A DNA stretch of 64,000 nucleotides from positions 1,571,501 through 1,635,500 of the forward strand of contig CP107220.1 of NCBI GenBank assembly GCA_025757685.1, given 5' to 3'. The notes under the pieces are model-generated. The model saw nothing but the letters and a program-made list of their open reading frames with translations. It had not been told where the DNA came from and did not search any database. Source of the stretch: Oscillospiraceae bacterium. GTDB lineage: Bacteria; Bacillota; Clostridia; Oscillospirales; Acutalibacteraceae. Position 1 is the stretch's first letter. The number at the start of each line of letters is the position of its first letter. The translations under genes and the position numbers were made by a program. Shown piece by piece: positions 50,264-61,400 of the stretch.

Positions 50264-50319
50264 AAAAATCGGGCACGCCGCCACCGTACCTCTACAGTAC
50301 AGCGTGCGTCGCGCCCGTT
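50264..50319 (-). terminator. terminator of the radical SAM gene
   Basis: A long imperfect stem on the minus strand (CGGGCGCG...CGTGCCCG with inner GTAC/GTAC) followed by ATTTTTG, between the radical SAM stop and pth. Confidence 0.7.
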
Positions 50320-50323
50320 CTGA

Positions 50324-51751
50324 TTATGCCTCGGTTTTTTCAAACTCCTGGAATTCCCGCTCGTCGTCGGATTTCTCGAAGTTGTACATATTCTCGTCCT
50401 TCACATGCTTGGCAATGAACTTGTCACGGTCAAACAGCTCGTCTGCCTTCACCTTCCAGGCCTTGGCAGCGCCGATGGTCTTGTCGTACAGCTCGTTGGC
50501 CGACTCCGGGTGCTGCATCTCGGTAGAATAAGCACCGGTCTCTGCCACCATTTTGCTGATGGCGCCGGGGTTATCCAGCACCGGGCAGGGGCGCAGCATA
50601 TTGTTAGAGAACGGCTGGTTGCGCTTGTACGCCATAAACAGCGGACTTTGCAGCGCGTCCAACACGGAGCATTCCTTAATATTCACATTGGAGTAATGCA
50701 CAAAGGCGCAAGGCTCGCAGTCGCCGTTGGAGTTAATATGGAAATAGTGGCGGCCGCCGGCAATACAGCCCTGCACATACTCGCCGTCGTTCCAAAAGTC
50801 CAGCGCAAAAATGGGCTTGGTGTGGCGCCACTCGTGCATCTTCTTATACATCAGCGCACGCTGCTCCGGGCTAACCATCAGATCGGTTACCGCGCCGTTG
50901 CCGGTGGGCATATAGGTAAAGAACCAGGCAAACTTAACGCCCTGGTCGATGAGCCAGTCCATATACTCGTCAGAGGCCAGCACATCGGTGTTTTTGCTGG
51001 TGTAGCACAGGGAGGCGCCAAAGGGCACGCCCCGATCTTTCAGCCGCTTCATGGCGGCCGTGCACTTTTGGAAAGTGCCGGCGCCGCGACGGAAGTCGTT
51101 CTCCTCCTCGTAGCCCTCAATAGAGAAGGCCGGGTAGAAGTTGCCTACTTCGCGGATCTCATCAGCAAAGCTGTCGTCGATCAGCGTACCGTTGGTAAAG
51201 CTCAGGAATGCGCAGTCCGGGTTCTCTCTGCAAATACGCATCAGATCCTTGCGGCGCATGGTAGGCTCGCCGCCGGTGTACAGATACATATATGTACCCA
51301 GCTCCTTGCCCTGGGTGATAATACGGGTCAGATCGTCGTAAGACAGAGAGCTGGTATGGCCGTACTCGGCAGCCCAGCAGCCGGTGCACTTCAGGTTGCA
51401 GGCAGCGGTGGGATCCATCAGGATTGCCCACGGCACATTGCAGCCGTACTTCTCAATGGCAGCCATACGCTTGGTGTAGCTGTTAATGGCTACATTCATC
51501 AGCGGCTGAACCAGCTGATTGAGCACATGCTCATCTGTATTGCAAACCAAATCTCTGGCAAAGCGCATCCAGTTGTTATTCGGGTCATCCAGCACCTTGT
51601 GCAGACCGGCATAGGTGGAACGATTAACCTTCTTTACATCCGCCATCTCCATCAGGCTGAGAATGCGGGGTGCGTTCTTATCAAAATCCTTACGCGCATA
51701 CTTGATCGCGTTTTTTACGACAACAGCCGTCACTGTTTCTTTGAAAGCCAT
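50324..51751 (-). CDS. radical SAM / SPASM protein of unknown substrate
   Basis: 475 residues. A helical N-terminal domain of about 105 residues precedes the radical SAM core with the CX3CX2C cluster C118, C122, C125 (CNLKCTGC), the GGEPTMR motif and a SPASM-like region (CIAGG...CEPCAFVHYSN...CPVLDNPG) for extra iron-sulfur clusters. The acidic tail EREFQEFEKTEA is odd. No peptide precursor gene or transporter is adjacent, so RiPP maturation is not supported. ATG at 51751 behind AGAGAGG. Own promoter and terminator. Confidence 0.85.
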   Translation of the reverse strand: MAFKETVTAVVVKNAIKYARKDFDKNAPRILSLMEMADVKKVNRSTYAGLHKVLDDPNNNWMRFARDLVCNTDEHVLNQLVQPLMNVAINSYTKRMAAIEKYGCNVPWAILMDPTAACNLKCTGCWAAEYGHTSSLSYDDLTRIITQGKELGTYMYLYTGGEPTMRRKDLMRICRENPDCAFLSFTNGTLIDDSFADEIREVGNFYPAFSIEGYEEENDFRRGAGTFQKCTAAMKRLKDRGVPFGASLCYTSKNTDVLASDEYMDWLIDQGVKFAWFFTYMPTGNGAVTDLMVSPEQRALMYKKMHEWRHTKPIFALDFWNDGEYVQGCIAGGRHYFHINSNGDCEPCAFVHYSNVNIKECSVLDALQSPLFMAYKRNQPFSNNMLRPCPVLDNPGAISKMVAETGAYSTEMQHPESANELYDKTIGAAKAWKVKADELFDRDKFIAKHVKDENMYNFEKSDDEREFQEFEKTEA

Positions 51752-51828
51752 AATACTTAACCTCTCTATACGCAGTATGCCGCCGAAAGGCAGCAGTTCC
51801 TGCAATTTCAGTCAAATTCTGTGTATCA

Positions 51829-51857
51829 AATATAATACTAAGGAATCAAAAAGTCAA
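51829..51857 (-). promoter_or_regulatory. promoter of the radical SAM gene
   Basis: TTGACT (51852-51857) and TATATT (51829-51834) with 17 nt between, minus strand. The roughly 70-nt leader contains GCTGCC..GGCGGC. Confidence 0.72.
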
Positions 51858-51931
51858 GCCATAAGTTTAATAAAGGGCGTAATGTCCTGTAAAACTTTAT
51901 CTTTTTTTAAGAATCGGCCGATTACTGGTGA

Positions 51932-54900
51932 TTAAAACCGGATCTGGAACTTTAAGCGATAGGTCTTATCGGTCTTGTTCTTGTATTTCTCATTGCAGTG
52001 GGCGCCCCAGCTGTCGTAGCCGCCTACGCCCTGCTGCCGGGCAATGCAGCGCACCACGGTCTTGGTCACCGGGGGCAGATCCTTGCCGTGCCAGGTATTC
52101 TCAATCTCCTTGGGCAGCCAGTGGCTCACATTCAGCTCCATCACCGGCTCCGCCACCAGGCTAAACACCTTTTTCTGCCCCACCAGGGTGGCGTAGCGCA
52201 CACCAGTGCGATTGCCGCACTCCTGGGGTTTCAAATAATCGGTATAAAGGTCGGTAACCGTGGTGTTGTACAGCCCGATCTGCGTTGCGTTGCACCGATC
52301 AATATAGTTCTCCTCCGGCCCGGCACCCAGGTAAGTCAGATTTTCAAAATCCGGCGGTAACTCAAACAGCAGCCCCACCTCCGGGATCTCCGGCAAAGCG
52401 TCATTGGGGAAGAATTGCATATCCACCTCCATACCCTTGGAGGTAATGGTGTAGACCACCTGGCCCTTGCACTCCGGCTGGGTGCACACAGTAGCACCGC
52501 TGACCACAACCACCTTTTTGCCGCCGTCCAAAATTTTGTAATTCTCAATAGACCACTTGGTGTTGTTGTAAATCCCGGGGGTGTCGCCGGCGTCTCGCCA
52601 GCAGCCCAGCCGAGAACCGGCCCGGGTGCCTCGGTCATTATCCGTCAGCGCCCGCCAGAAGTTAAAGCGCATAGGTCCTTGCAGCAGCTCCTCGCCGCCT
52701 ACCTTAATACTCACCAGCTGGTTGCGCTCCCGGCGCTCAAAGCGAATGTTTACATCATCGCTCATCACCCGCAGAGAGCCGTAGGTATCGTCCACCAGCA
52801 GCGGTGCGTCCGCCACCAATTCATCGTATGTGTTGGCAAAGGCGTCAATGACAAACTGCTCCTTGGCCACCGCAAAGCCCGCCGGGCACCACAGGGTCTT
52901 TTCCTTGGTGCGCAGCTCCAAATTCAAATAGAATTCCGTGTTGCAGGGGCGACCCAGTTCCAGGTCCAGCACCTTCTTCTCACCGGGCGCAAGCTGCACT
53001 TCCACAACCCCGTCCCGGAACACGCCTTTATCACTGCACTGACACCAGTACAGTTCAAAATCAGCCAAATCCGTAAACAGGTATTTATTTTTGATCTCCA
53101 CTTGGCCCCGCACCGGGTCCACGGCACAGAAGTCCACATACTGATACAGCTTTTGAATTTCGTAATACTTGGGGGTGATCCGCCGATCACCAAACAGCAG
53201 CCCGTTGCCGCAGAAATGGCCGTCGTTGGGCTCGTCCCCAAAATCGCCGCCGTAGGCCAGGTATTCCCGTCCCTGGTCGTCCTTGGTGAGAATGCTCTGA
53301 TCCACCCAGTCCCACACAAAGCCGCCTTGCAGGCAGGGATATTTATCCCACAGGGTGGTATATTCGTCCGTAGAACCACAAGAATTGCCCATGGCGTGGG
53401 TGTACTCGCAAAGCAGGTACGGCCGACCGTCCCGCCGGGTCAGAGCATATTCTTCACATTCCTGGGGTTTGGCATACATTTTGCTCTGCACATCGGACAA
53501 GCTTTGCTCCTCCGGGTCGCCGTGGCACTCAAAGTGCACAAAGCGGGTATCATCCACATTTTTCAAATAGCGGTACATTTTCTTAGGTGTCTCGCCGCCC
53601 AGGCTCTCATTGCCCATGGACCAGCACACCACGCAGGTGCAGTTCTTGTCCCGCTCATACAGCGCCTGAATCCGATCCATACACGCCTTTTCCCACTCCG
53701 GTCGGGAGTCCGGAATCTGGGGGCAGCCAATGATGGTGGAGCGGTTGGTGCCGTGGCTTTCCATATTGTTCTCATCAATCACATAAATACCGTACTCGTC
53801 GCACAGCTCCATCCACCGGGGACAGTTGGGATAATGAGAAGTGCGCACCGCGTTCATATTGGCCCGCTTCATCTTCTCCAGATCGTCCCGCATCACTTCC
53901 TCGGTGATATACCGACCGGTGCGGCAGTCAAACTCGTGGCGGTTGGTGCCCTTAAACACCACACGCCGGTCGTTAATACGGATCACGCCGTCCAGGATCT
54001 CCACCTTGCGAAAGCCGAATTTGGTAGAAATATATTCAATAGGCGCACCGTTGTTCTTTAAGGTCAGCACCAGGGTGTAAAGCGCCGGGTGCTCGCTGCT
54101 CCACAAGTCTGCCCCGGCCACAATGGCCCGCAGCACCGTGCGGTGGTCCTCATTGGCGTACTGGCAATCCAGCGCCACGGTGTTGCCCGCTGCGTCCAGC
54201 ACGCTCATATCCAGCGACAGCCCCTCGTAGGCGCCGTTGGTCTTCACCAGCACCTCCACAAAGCCGTCTTTCATCTCGCCGTCCGGCTGGGCTTTCAGCA
54301 CAAAGTCCCGAATGTACTCCCGCTCGGTGGTATAAAGATACACATCCCGAAAGATACCGCCCAGGCGCCACATATCCTGGCACTCCAGCCAGGAGCCGGT
54401 GCACCAACGGTACACCTCCACGCCGATCACATTGGATCCCTCTTGCAGATAGCGGGTCACATCAAACTCAGCCCGATTAAAACTGGACTCACTGTAGCCC
54501 ACCCGCTGGCCGTTAACATAGAGATAAAAAGCGCTCTCCACACCCTCAAAGCACAGCACTACCCGCTTTTGCAGCAGATCGGCGCCTACATGGATACGCT
54601 TAACATAGCAGCCCACCGGATTGTGCTTGGTGGGGGCTGCCGGAGGGCAAATATCCTCGTGCCCCTCCCAGGGATAACGCACATTGCAATACTGGCTTTG
54701 GTCGTAGCCCTGCATTTGCCAGGAGCCGGGTACCTGCACCGTGTCCCAGTTGTGGGTGTCGTAATGCACCTGGGCAAAGTCCGACGGCCGGTACGCATAG
54801 TTTTTATAGAGCTTAAACTTCCACTTGCCGTTTAGCACCTTGCACCGAGAGGAGGCATAGCGTTCTGCCTTTTGCGCCTCCTCAAAGCTGGCGTAGGGCA

Positions 54901-54991
54901 TAAAGGTAGCGTGCTGGGGCAGCCGGTTTACCCCGGTGATCTCCGGGTTGGCCTGCCACTCTACATAACCGTCAACAAAATTTCTTTCCAT
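51932..54991 (-). CDS. lacZ: beta-galactosidase, GH2
   Basis: 1019 residues, E. coli LacZ size. Jelly-roll N-domain (VPGSWQMQGYDQSQYCNVRYPW), Ig-like domains, and the TIM barrel with the acid/base Glu in CWSMGNES and nucleophile Glu in LLCEYTHAMGNS; the C-terminal beta-sandwich ends near LKFQIRF. No signal peptide, so cytoplasmic. No lactose permease beside it; the sugar-transferase gene is 41 bp upstream. Lactose or milk/plant galactoside use is the likely role. Confidence 0.95.
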   Translation of the reverse strand: MERNFVDGYVEWQANPEITGVNRLPQHATFMPYASFEEAQKAERYASSRCKVLNGKWKFKLYKNYAYRPSDFAQVHYDTHNWDTVQVPGSWQMQGYDQSQYCNVRYPWEGHEDICPPAAPTKHNPVGCYVKRIHVGADLLQKRVVLCFEGVESAFYLYVNGQRVGYSESSFNRAEFDVTRYLQEGSNVIGVEVYRWCTGSWLECQDMWRLGGIFRDVYLYTTEREYIRDFVLKAQPDGEMKDGFVEVLVKTNGAYEGLSLDMSVLDAAGNTVALDCQYANEDHRTVLRAIVAGADLWSSEHPALYTLVLTLKNNGAPIEYISTKFGFRKVEILDGVIRINDRRVVFKGTNRHEFDCRTGRYITEEVMRDDLEKMKRANMNAVRTSHYPNCPRWMELCDEYGIYVIDENNMESHGTNRSTIIGCPQIPDSRPEWEKACMDRIQALYERDKNCTCVVCWSMGNESLGGETPKKMYRYLKNVDDTRFVHFECHGDPEEQSLSDVQSKMYAKPQECEEYALTRRDGRPYLLCEYTHAMGNSCGSTDEYTTLWDKYPCLQGGFVWDWVDQSILTKDDQGREYLAYGGDFGDEPNDGHFCGNGLLFGDRRITPKYYEIQKLYQYVDFCAVDPVRGQVEIKNKYLFTDLADFELYWCQCSDKGVFRDGVVEVQLAPGEKKVLDLELGRPCNTEFYLNLELRTKEKTLWCPAGFAVAKEQFVIDAFANTYDELVADAPLLVDDTYGSLRVMSDDVNIRFERRERNQLVSIKVGGEELLQGPMRFNFWRALTDNDRGTRAGSRLGCWRDAGDTPGIYNNTKWSIENYKILDGGKKVVVVSGATVCTQPECKGQVVYTITSKGMEVDMQFFPNDALPEIPEVGLLFELPPDFENLTYLGAGPEENYIDRCNATQIGLYNTTVTDLYTDYLKPQECGNRTGVRYATLVGQKKVFSLVAEPVMELNVSHWLPKEIENTWHGKDLPPVTKTVVRCIARQQGVGGYDSWGAHCNEKYKNKTDKTYRLKFQIRF

Positions 54992-55032
54992 ATCCGTATC
55001 TCCGCTCCTGGAATGTTAATACTTTCTTTGCC

Positions 55033-55653
55033 TTATCGGCGATGATAGGTGCCCTCGTGGAACCCCTCTTGCTTAACCACTGCGCCCACGGAGCGCAGCA
55101 AAATGATCAGGTCCAGTTTCAGGCTCCAGTTGTCGCAGTATTCCTTGTCCAGTTTCATCTTGCGCAACAGAGAAATGCTGTCACGCCCGTTGATCTGGGC
55201 CCAGCCGGTGAGCCCGGGCCGAAAGCGATATACCCCATATTCCAGTCGCAGCCGGTGGGCGCGCATTTCGCTGGAGATCAGCGGCCGCGGCCCCACAAAA
55301 CTCATATCCCCTTTGAGGATATTCCACAGCTGGGGCAACTCGTCCAGGCTGGTCTTGCGCAGGAATTTGCCGAATTTTGTAATGTACTGTTCCGGGTTCT
55401 CCAACTCGCCGGTGGCGCAGTTGGGGGTGTTGTTCTTCATGGTCTGGAACTTGTAAATGGTAAAGGGCTTGCCCCGCCGTCCCCGCCGCTCATGACTAAA
55501 GAACACAGAGCACTCCGGGGTAAACAGGTTTACAATACAGATCACCAAAAACAGCGGCGACAGCACCACCAGCGCCAAAAAAGAGGCGCAAATATCAAAC
55601 AGCCGCTTGATCTTGGTGGGACCAAACCACTTTTTTTTGCTTTTTTTATCCAT
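55033..55653 (-). CDS. undecaprenyl-phosphate sugar-1-phosphate transferase
   Basis: 206 residues of the short (monotopic) bacterial sugar transferase family. One membrane helix (about 14-38: LFDICASFLALVVLSPLFLVICI), then ERRGRRGKPFTIYKFQTM, KTSLDELPQLWNILKGDMSFVGPRPL and RPGLTGWAQINGRD. It starts lipid-linked glycans by loading a sugar phosphate onto undecaprenyl phosphate. It is isolated: no glycosyltransferases, flippase or polymerase around it. ATG at 55653 is preceded by a weak ribosome site. Confidence 0.9.
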   Translation of the reverse strand: MDKKSKKKWFGPTKIKRLFDICASFLALVVLSPLFLVICIVNLFTPECSVFFSHERRGRRGKPFTIYKFQTMKNNTPNCATGELENPEQYITKFGKFLRKTSLDELPQLWNILKGDMSFVGPRPLISSEMRAHRLRLEYGVYRFRPGLTGWAQINGRDSISLLRKMKLDKEYCDNWSLKLDLIILLRSVGAVVKQEGFHEGTYHRR

Positions 55654-55743
55654 AAGATCCGTTCTCACTTTGATTATCAAAATCCGCGCTGCCACCGGAG
55701 AAAAAACGCCCCGGTGCGCAACATGGAGTGTATTTATTTGTAG

Positions 55744-55772
55744 ATTATACCATATATGCTTTCAATATGCAA
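55744..55772 (-). promoter_or_regulatory. promoter of the sugar transferase gene
   Basis: TTGCAT (55767-55772) and perfect TATAAT (55744-55749), 17 nt apart on the minus strand. The roughly 85-nt leader has a CACCGGGG/CTCCGGTG hairpin with a U-rich loop. Confidence 0.7.
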
Positions 55773-55844
55773 TATTTGCGTTAAAGTTCCCATTCTCGAC
55801 TTTCGCCGGTGTTTGAACGGGGTGTAAACACTGCGCTCCGGCTC

Positions 55845-55873
55845 TTGCAAAAGGCGGCGGTATTCTGTATAAT
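55845..55873 (+). promoter_or_regulatory. promoter of the lipoprotein gene
   Basis: TTGCAA (55845-55850) and perfect TATAAT (55868-55873) with 17 nt between, plus strand; divergent from the sugar-transferase promoter. Confidence 0.75.
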
Positions 55874-55902
55874 ATTATAAGCAATTTGAAAGGAACATCG
55901 CC

Positions 55903-56532
55903 ATGAAAAAATTACTTTCCCTGGTGCTGGCGCTGCTGCTGGCCCTCTCCTTTGCCGGCTGCTCCGGTTCCACCGCCATGACGGAAAAGAATGTAACCGC
56001 CACCGTGGACCAAGCGTTTTCAGCGTTGAAAGATTTTAATACCAAGAAGCTGGAAAAATATGTAGACTCTAAGACCCTGTCCGTGATCATCTCTTATGCC
56101 AACAAGCACGACCAATTTGCGGACCTGGGCAAGGCACTGTTCAAGAACCTGGAATATAACATTGAGAGCATAGATCTGGACGCCAAGACCGTCACCGTCA
56201 GCGTGCGCAACAAGGACTTAAAAGACACTGCGTCGGCATTCACCAAGGCGCTGGTAAGCAAGTATTCTGCGCTGCAAATGCTGGGGCTGCTGAATAACGA
56301 GACCTGGCTGAACACCTCCCTAAAAAGCCTGACGGACAGCATTGCCATTGCCAAGATGCAGTCCGCCCCGGTAAGTGTGACCCTAACCGTTACCGCCGGC
56401 AAAAAGAACCTGATGCTGGGCTTTGATGACGCAGCGGAGAACGCCGTCTCCGGCGGTGCGCTGCAAGCGGTCAAGTCCCTGACCTCCGGACTCACCGGCA
56501 GCAAAAGCACCACAGAGAGCACAAGCAACTGA
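55903..56532 (+). CDS. lipoprotein of unknown function
   Basis: 209 residues. Signal peptide II: MKKLLSLVLALLLALSFAGC, with lipobox LSFAGC and Cys20 as the lipidated residue. The remainder is a small alpha/beta domain (EKNVTATVDQAFSALKDFNTKKLEKYVD...NIESIDLDAKTVTVSV) that looks like the SnoaL/DUF-type folds seen in Clostridial DUF5105-like lipoproteins, and a Ser/Thr-rich end. No function can be assigned. Monocistronic, 145 bp before secA. Confidence 0.85.
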   Translation: MKKLLSLVLALLLALSFAGCSGSTAMTEKNVTATVDQAFSALKDFNTKKLEKYVDSKTLSVIISYANKHDQFADLGKALFKNLEYNIESIDLDAKTVTVSVRNKDLKDTASAFTKALVSKYSALQMLGLLNNETWLNTSLKSLTDSIAIAKMQSAPVSVTLTVTAGKKNLMLGFDDAAENAVSGGALQAVKSLTSGLTGSKSTTESTSN

Positions 56533-56572
56533 CCTTTGGTGCCGTAATTATTATATAAAAATAATATTTTTA

Positions 56573-56601
56573 GTGACAATCTTGCCAAATTGTGGTACAA
56601 T
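56573..56601 (+). promoter_or_regulatory. promoter of secA
   Basis: GTGACA (56573-56578) and TACAAT (56596-56601) with 17 nt between, plus strand. Confidence 0.6.
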
Positions 56602-56677
56602 GATTGTTAACGCCTGCAAAAATCAGGCACCGTTTCAAAATCATTTTTGGAAAATACACAATAAGGTGGAAAAATAA

Positions 56678-59431
<2,754 letters not shown>

Positions 59432-59444
59432 TACCTAAATCACA

Positions 59445-59484
59445 AACCGGCCGAGACCATCAGGTCCCGACCGGTTCTTTGTTT
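59445..59484. terminator. terminator between secA and the MFS gene
   Basis: AACCGGCCGAGACC/GGTCCCGACCGGTT with short loop ATCA, followed by CTTTGTTTG on the plus strand. It can serve both converging genes. Confidence 0.8.
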
Positions 59485-59492
59485 GTATTCGT

Positions 59493-60692
59493 TTACTTTT
59501 TTTCGCCGGCACAGATGGCACGGGTCATAGAGGACGCATGCCGCCGCCCCCACAGTACATATACCGCCACAGACAGCACATTGGCCACGGCGATTACGCC
59601 AAACATAGAGCCATAGCCCACCCGATCAATCAGCAAGCCGGCCAAACCGCCGCCGAGGCCGATTCCGATATCATAGGCACATAGAAAGGTAGAATTGGCA
59701 GCGCCTCGCCGTTGCGGCGGTGCCGTATGTACCGCCATAGATTGAAGCGCCGGTTCAATGCCGCCAAAGGCATAGCCGGACAGCGCCGCCGCTATTAAAA
59801 AGGTAACATTCCCCGGCACCAGTGCCAACAGCAGCAACGCCGCCAGCATCAGCCCGTTGCAGCTATACACAAACAGCGCCTCGCCCCGTTTGTCCGCCAA
59901 TTTGCCGATTGTCACACGAGAGAGAAACAGCAGTACCGCCATAACCGTAAAGAACAGTCCGCCGGACACGGTAATTCCGGGCTGTGCGGCAGCAAACTTC
60001 AAAATATAATTTTCCAGCGCACCATAAGTCAACAAAAAAATCAACACAACCACAGACGCCGGCAAAGCCGACGGTTCTACTAAATCGCCCGGGCGCAGCG
60101 GTTTTTTTACCCGCGGCAGCGGCTTGGTACGCAAACAGAACAGCAACACCAAAGACAGCACCATACAGCCGGCAGCCACGCCGAACAGCGCGCCAAATCC
60201 CCGCTTCATCAGCGCTTCACCGATAGCCGGTGCGCAGGCAGTGGCCAACGCCGTAGCCATGCCAAACATACCCATACCCTCCGAAAAGCGGGAGCGAGGC
60301 AAAATATCCGTGGCCATCGTAGAGGTAGAGGTATTCGCACACGCCAGCGACAGCCCATGCACCATACGCAGCAGAATTGCCAAAGCAAGGGAAGCCAATG
60401 CCGTATAAATCACCAGATACCCCATAGGCATCAGTGCCATACCAATCAGCCCCACACCCAGCAGCACCCGGCGGCGGCCGGTGTCCAGCAGCCACCCCAC
60501 AAACGGCCGTGCCAACACGGCAACCAGCGAAAATGCCGTAGCGCAGGCGCCGGATACCGTGTCCGAATATCCCAAACGCTCAATAAAAAACGGAAAGGTT
60601 GACAGGATCATCAAGTGATTCAAAAACACCAAAAAATTGATAATAATAACCAAAACAAAATCTTTGGTCCACAGCTTTTCTTTGTCTTCCAT
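59493..60692 (-). CDS. major facilitator superfamily transporter
   Basis: 399 residues, about twelve membrane helices. MFS motif A is visible between helices 2 and 3 (RPFVGWLLDTGRRRVLL) and again in the second half (SRVTIGKLADKRGEALF); motif C-like glycine/proline pattern in helix 5. This points to a proton-driven efflux pump of the YfcJ/multidrug kind; substrate unknown. Its ATG abuts the stop of the DUF2798 gene (1-bp overlap), so the two are translated together. Confidence 0.88.
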   Translation of the reverse strand: MEDKEKLWTKDFVLVIIINFLVFLNHLMILSTFPFFIERLGYSDTVSGACATAFSLVAVLARPFVGWLLDTGRRRVLLGVGLIGMALMPMGYLVIYTALASLALAILLRMVHGLSLACANTSTSTMATDILPRSRFSEGMGMFGMATALATACAPAIGEALMKRGFGALFGVAAGCMVLSLVLLFCLRTKPLPRVKKPLRPGDLVEPSALPASVVVLIFLLTYGALENYILKFAAAQPGITVSGGLFFTVMAVLLFLSRVTIGKLADKRGEALFVYSCNGLMLAALLLLALVPGNVTFLIAAALSGYAFGGIEPALQSMAVHTAPPQRRGAANSTFLCAYDIGIGLGGGLAGLLIDRVGYGSMFGVIAVANVLSVAVYVLWGRRHASSMTRAICAGEKK

Positions 60693-61204
60693 TACTCTGC
60701 CTCCCCATGCTTATGAAAAATTTGCCGCAACAGCGCACGGCTCACCGGTCCGGCTGCAAACAGATTCCAGAGCAACCCCATGGGAAAGTTTTTCAACACA
60801 GTACCTACCCACATGGCCGGCAGCTGCACCACCGGTTGATGGCCCAAAATCACTTGAAATAACACAGTCGCCACAAGGCTCATTGTAGGGCACATAACCA
60901 GTACCGTACAGCAGGAACGGGCCAGCATTTGCAAAAACGGGCTGTCTTGGGGGCTGACCAGTTTGTCAGCCAGCTTGGCACCCAACCGATTCCCCCACAG
61001 GTTAGAAAATAAAAACACAAAGAGGCACATATAGGACGCTTCCTTCAGCGCATCTAAAAACACGGTATTGCGCATATCGCTAAAGCCGCCCACATGCTGC
61101 AAAACGCCGCTTTTCAGCGCTACATTGTACACTTCCATTCCGTAGGCCATGGTTACAGACATCAAAATTCCAAACACCAAACCCTGTCCTTTTGTTTTTG
61201 GCAT
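60692..61204 (-). CDS. DUF2798 family membrane protein
   Basis: 170 residues with about four hydrophobic helices arranged as two DUF2798-like repeats (GILMSVTMAYGMEVYN; VLVMCPTMSLVATVLFQ and NFPMGLLWNLFAAGPVSRALLR). Function unknown. Translated just ahead of the MFS pump, so probably an accessory to it. AAAGGAGG lies before the ATG; a terminator-like hairpin lies in its leader. Confidence 0.85.
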   Translation of the reverse strand: MPKTKGQGLVFGILMSVTMAYGMEVYNVALKSGVLQHVGGFSDMRNTVFLDALKEASYMCLFVFLFSNLWGNRLGAKLADKLVSPQDSPFLQMLARSCCTVLVMCPTMSLVATVLFQVILGHQPVVQLPAMWVGTVLKNFPMGLLWNLFAAGPVSRALLRQIFHKHGEAE

Positions 61205-61219
61205 AAATCATTACCTCCT

Positions 61220-61272
61220 TTGCCAAAATCGGCAAACAAAAAAAGCGCAAGTCCTATCCGGACTTACGCTTT
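61220..61272 (-). promoter_or_regulatory. leader attenuator of the DUF2798-MFS operon
   Basis: Between promoter and first gene, GCGTAAGTCC/GGACTTGCGC (one wobble pair) is followed by TTTTTTT on the minus strand, a complete intrinsic terminator. A second small hairpin, TTGCC/GGCAA, abuts the AGGAGG ribosome site. No AUG-initiated leader peptide was seen before the terminator. The same hairpin has a T-run on the plus strand too. Confidence 0.6.
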
Positions 61273-61292
61273 TTTGCTACTCGATGGTGCTT

Positions 61293-61321
61293 ATTTTAGC
61301 AAATTCAATTACCCTTGTCAA
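61293..61321 (-). promoter_or_regulatory. promoter of DUF2798-MFS
   Basis: Perfect TTGACA (61316-61321) and TAAAAT (61293-61298) with 17 nt between, minus strand. Confidence 0.8.
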
Positions 61322-61337
61322 GAATGAACTTTGACAA

Positions 61338-61376
61338 AGAAAAAAGGAAACGCCTGCACCAAACGGAACAGGCGTT
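61338..61376 (-). terminator. terminator of the M28 peptidase gene
   Basis: AACGCCTG/CAGGCGTT stem followed by TCCTTTTTTC on the minus strand. Confidence 0.88.
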
Positions 61377-61400
61377 CTCTCTTATATGATATGTATAGAC

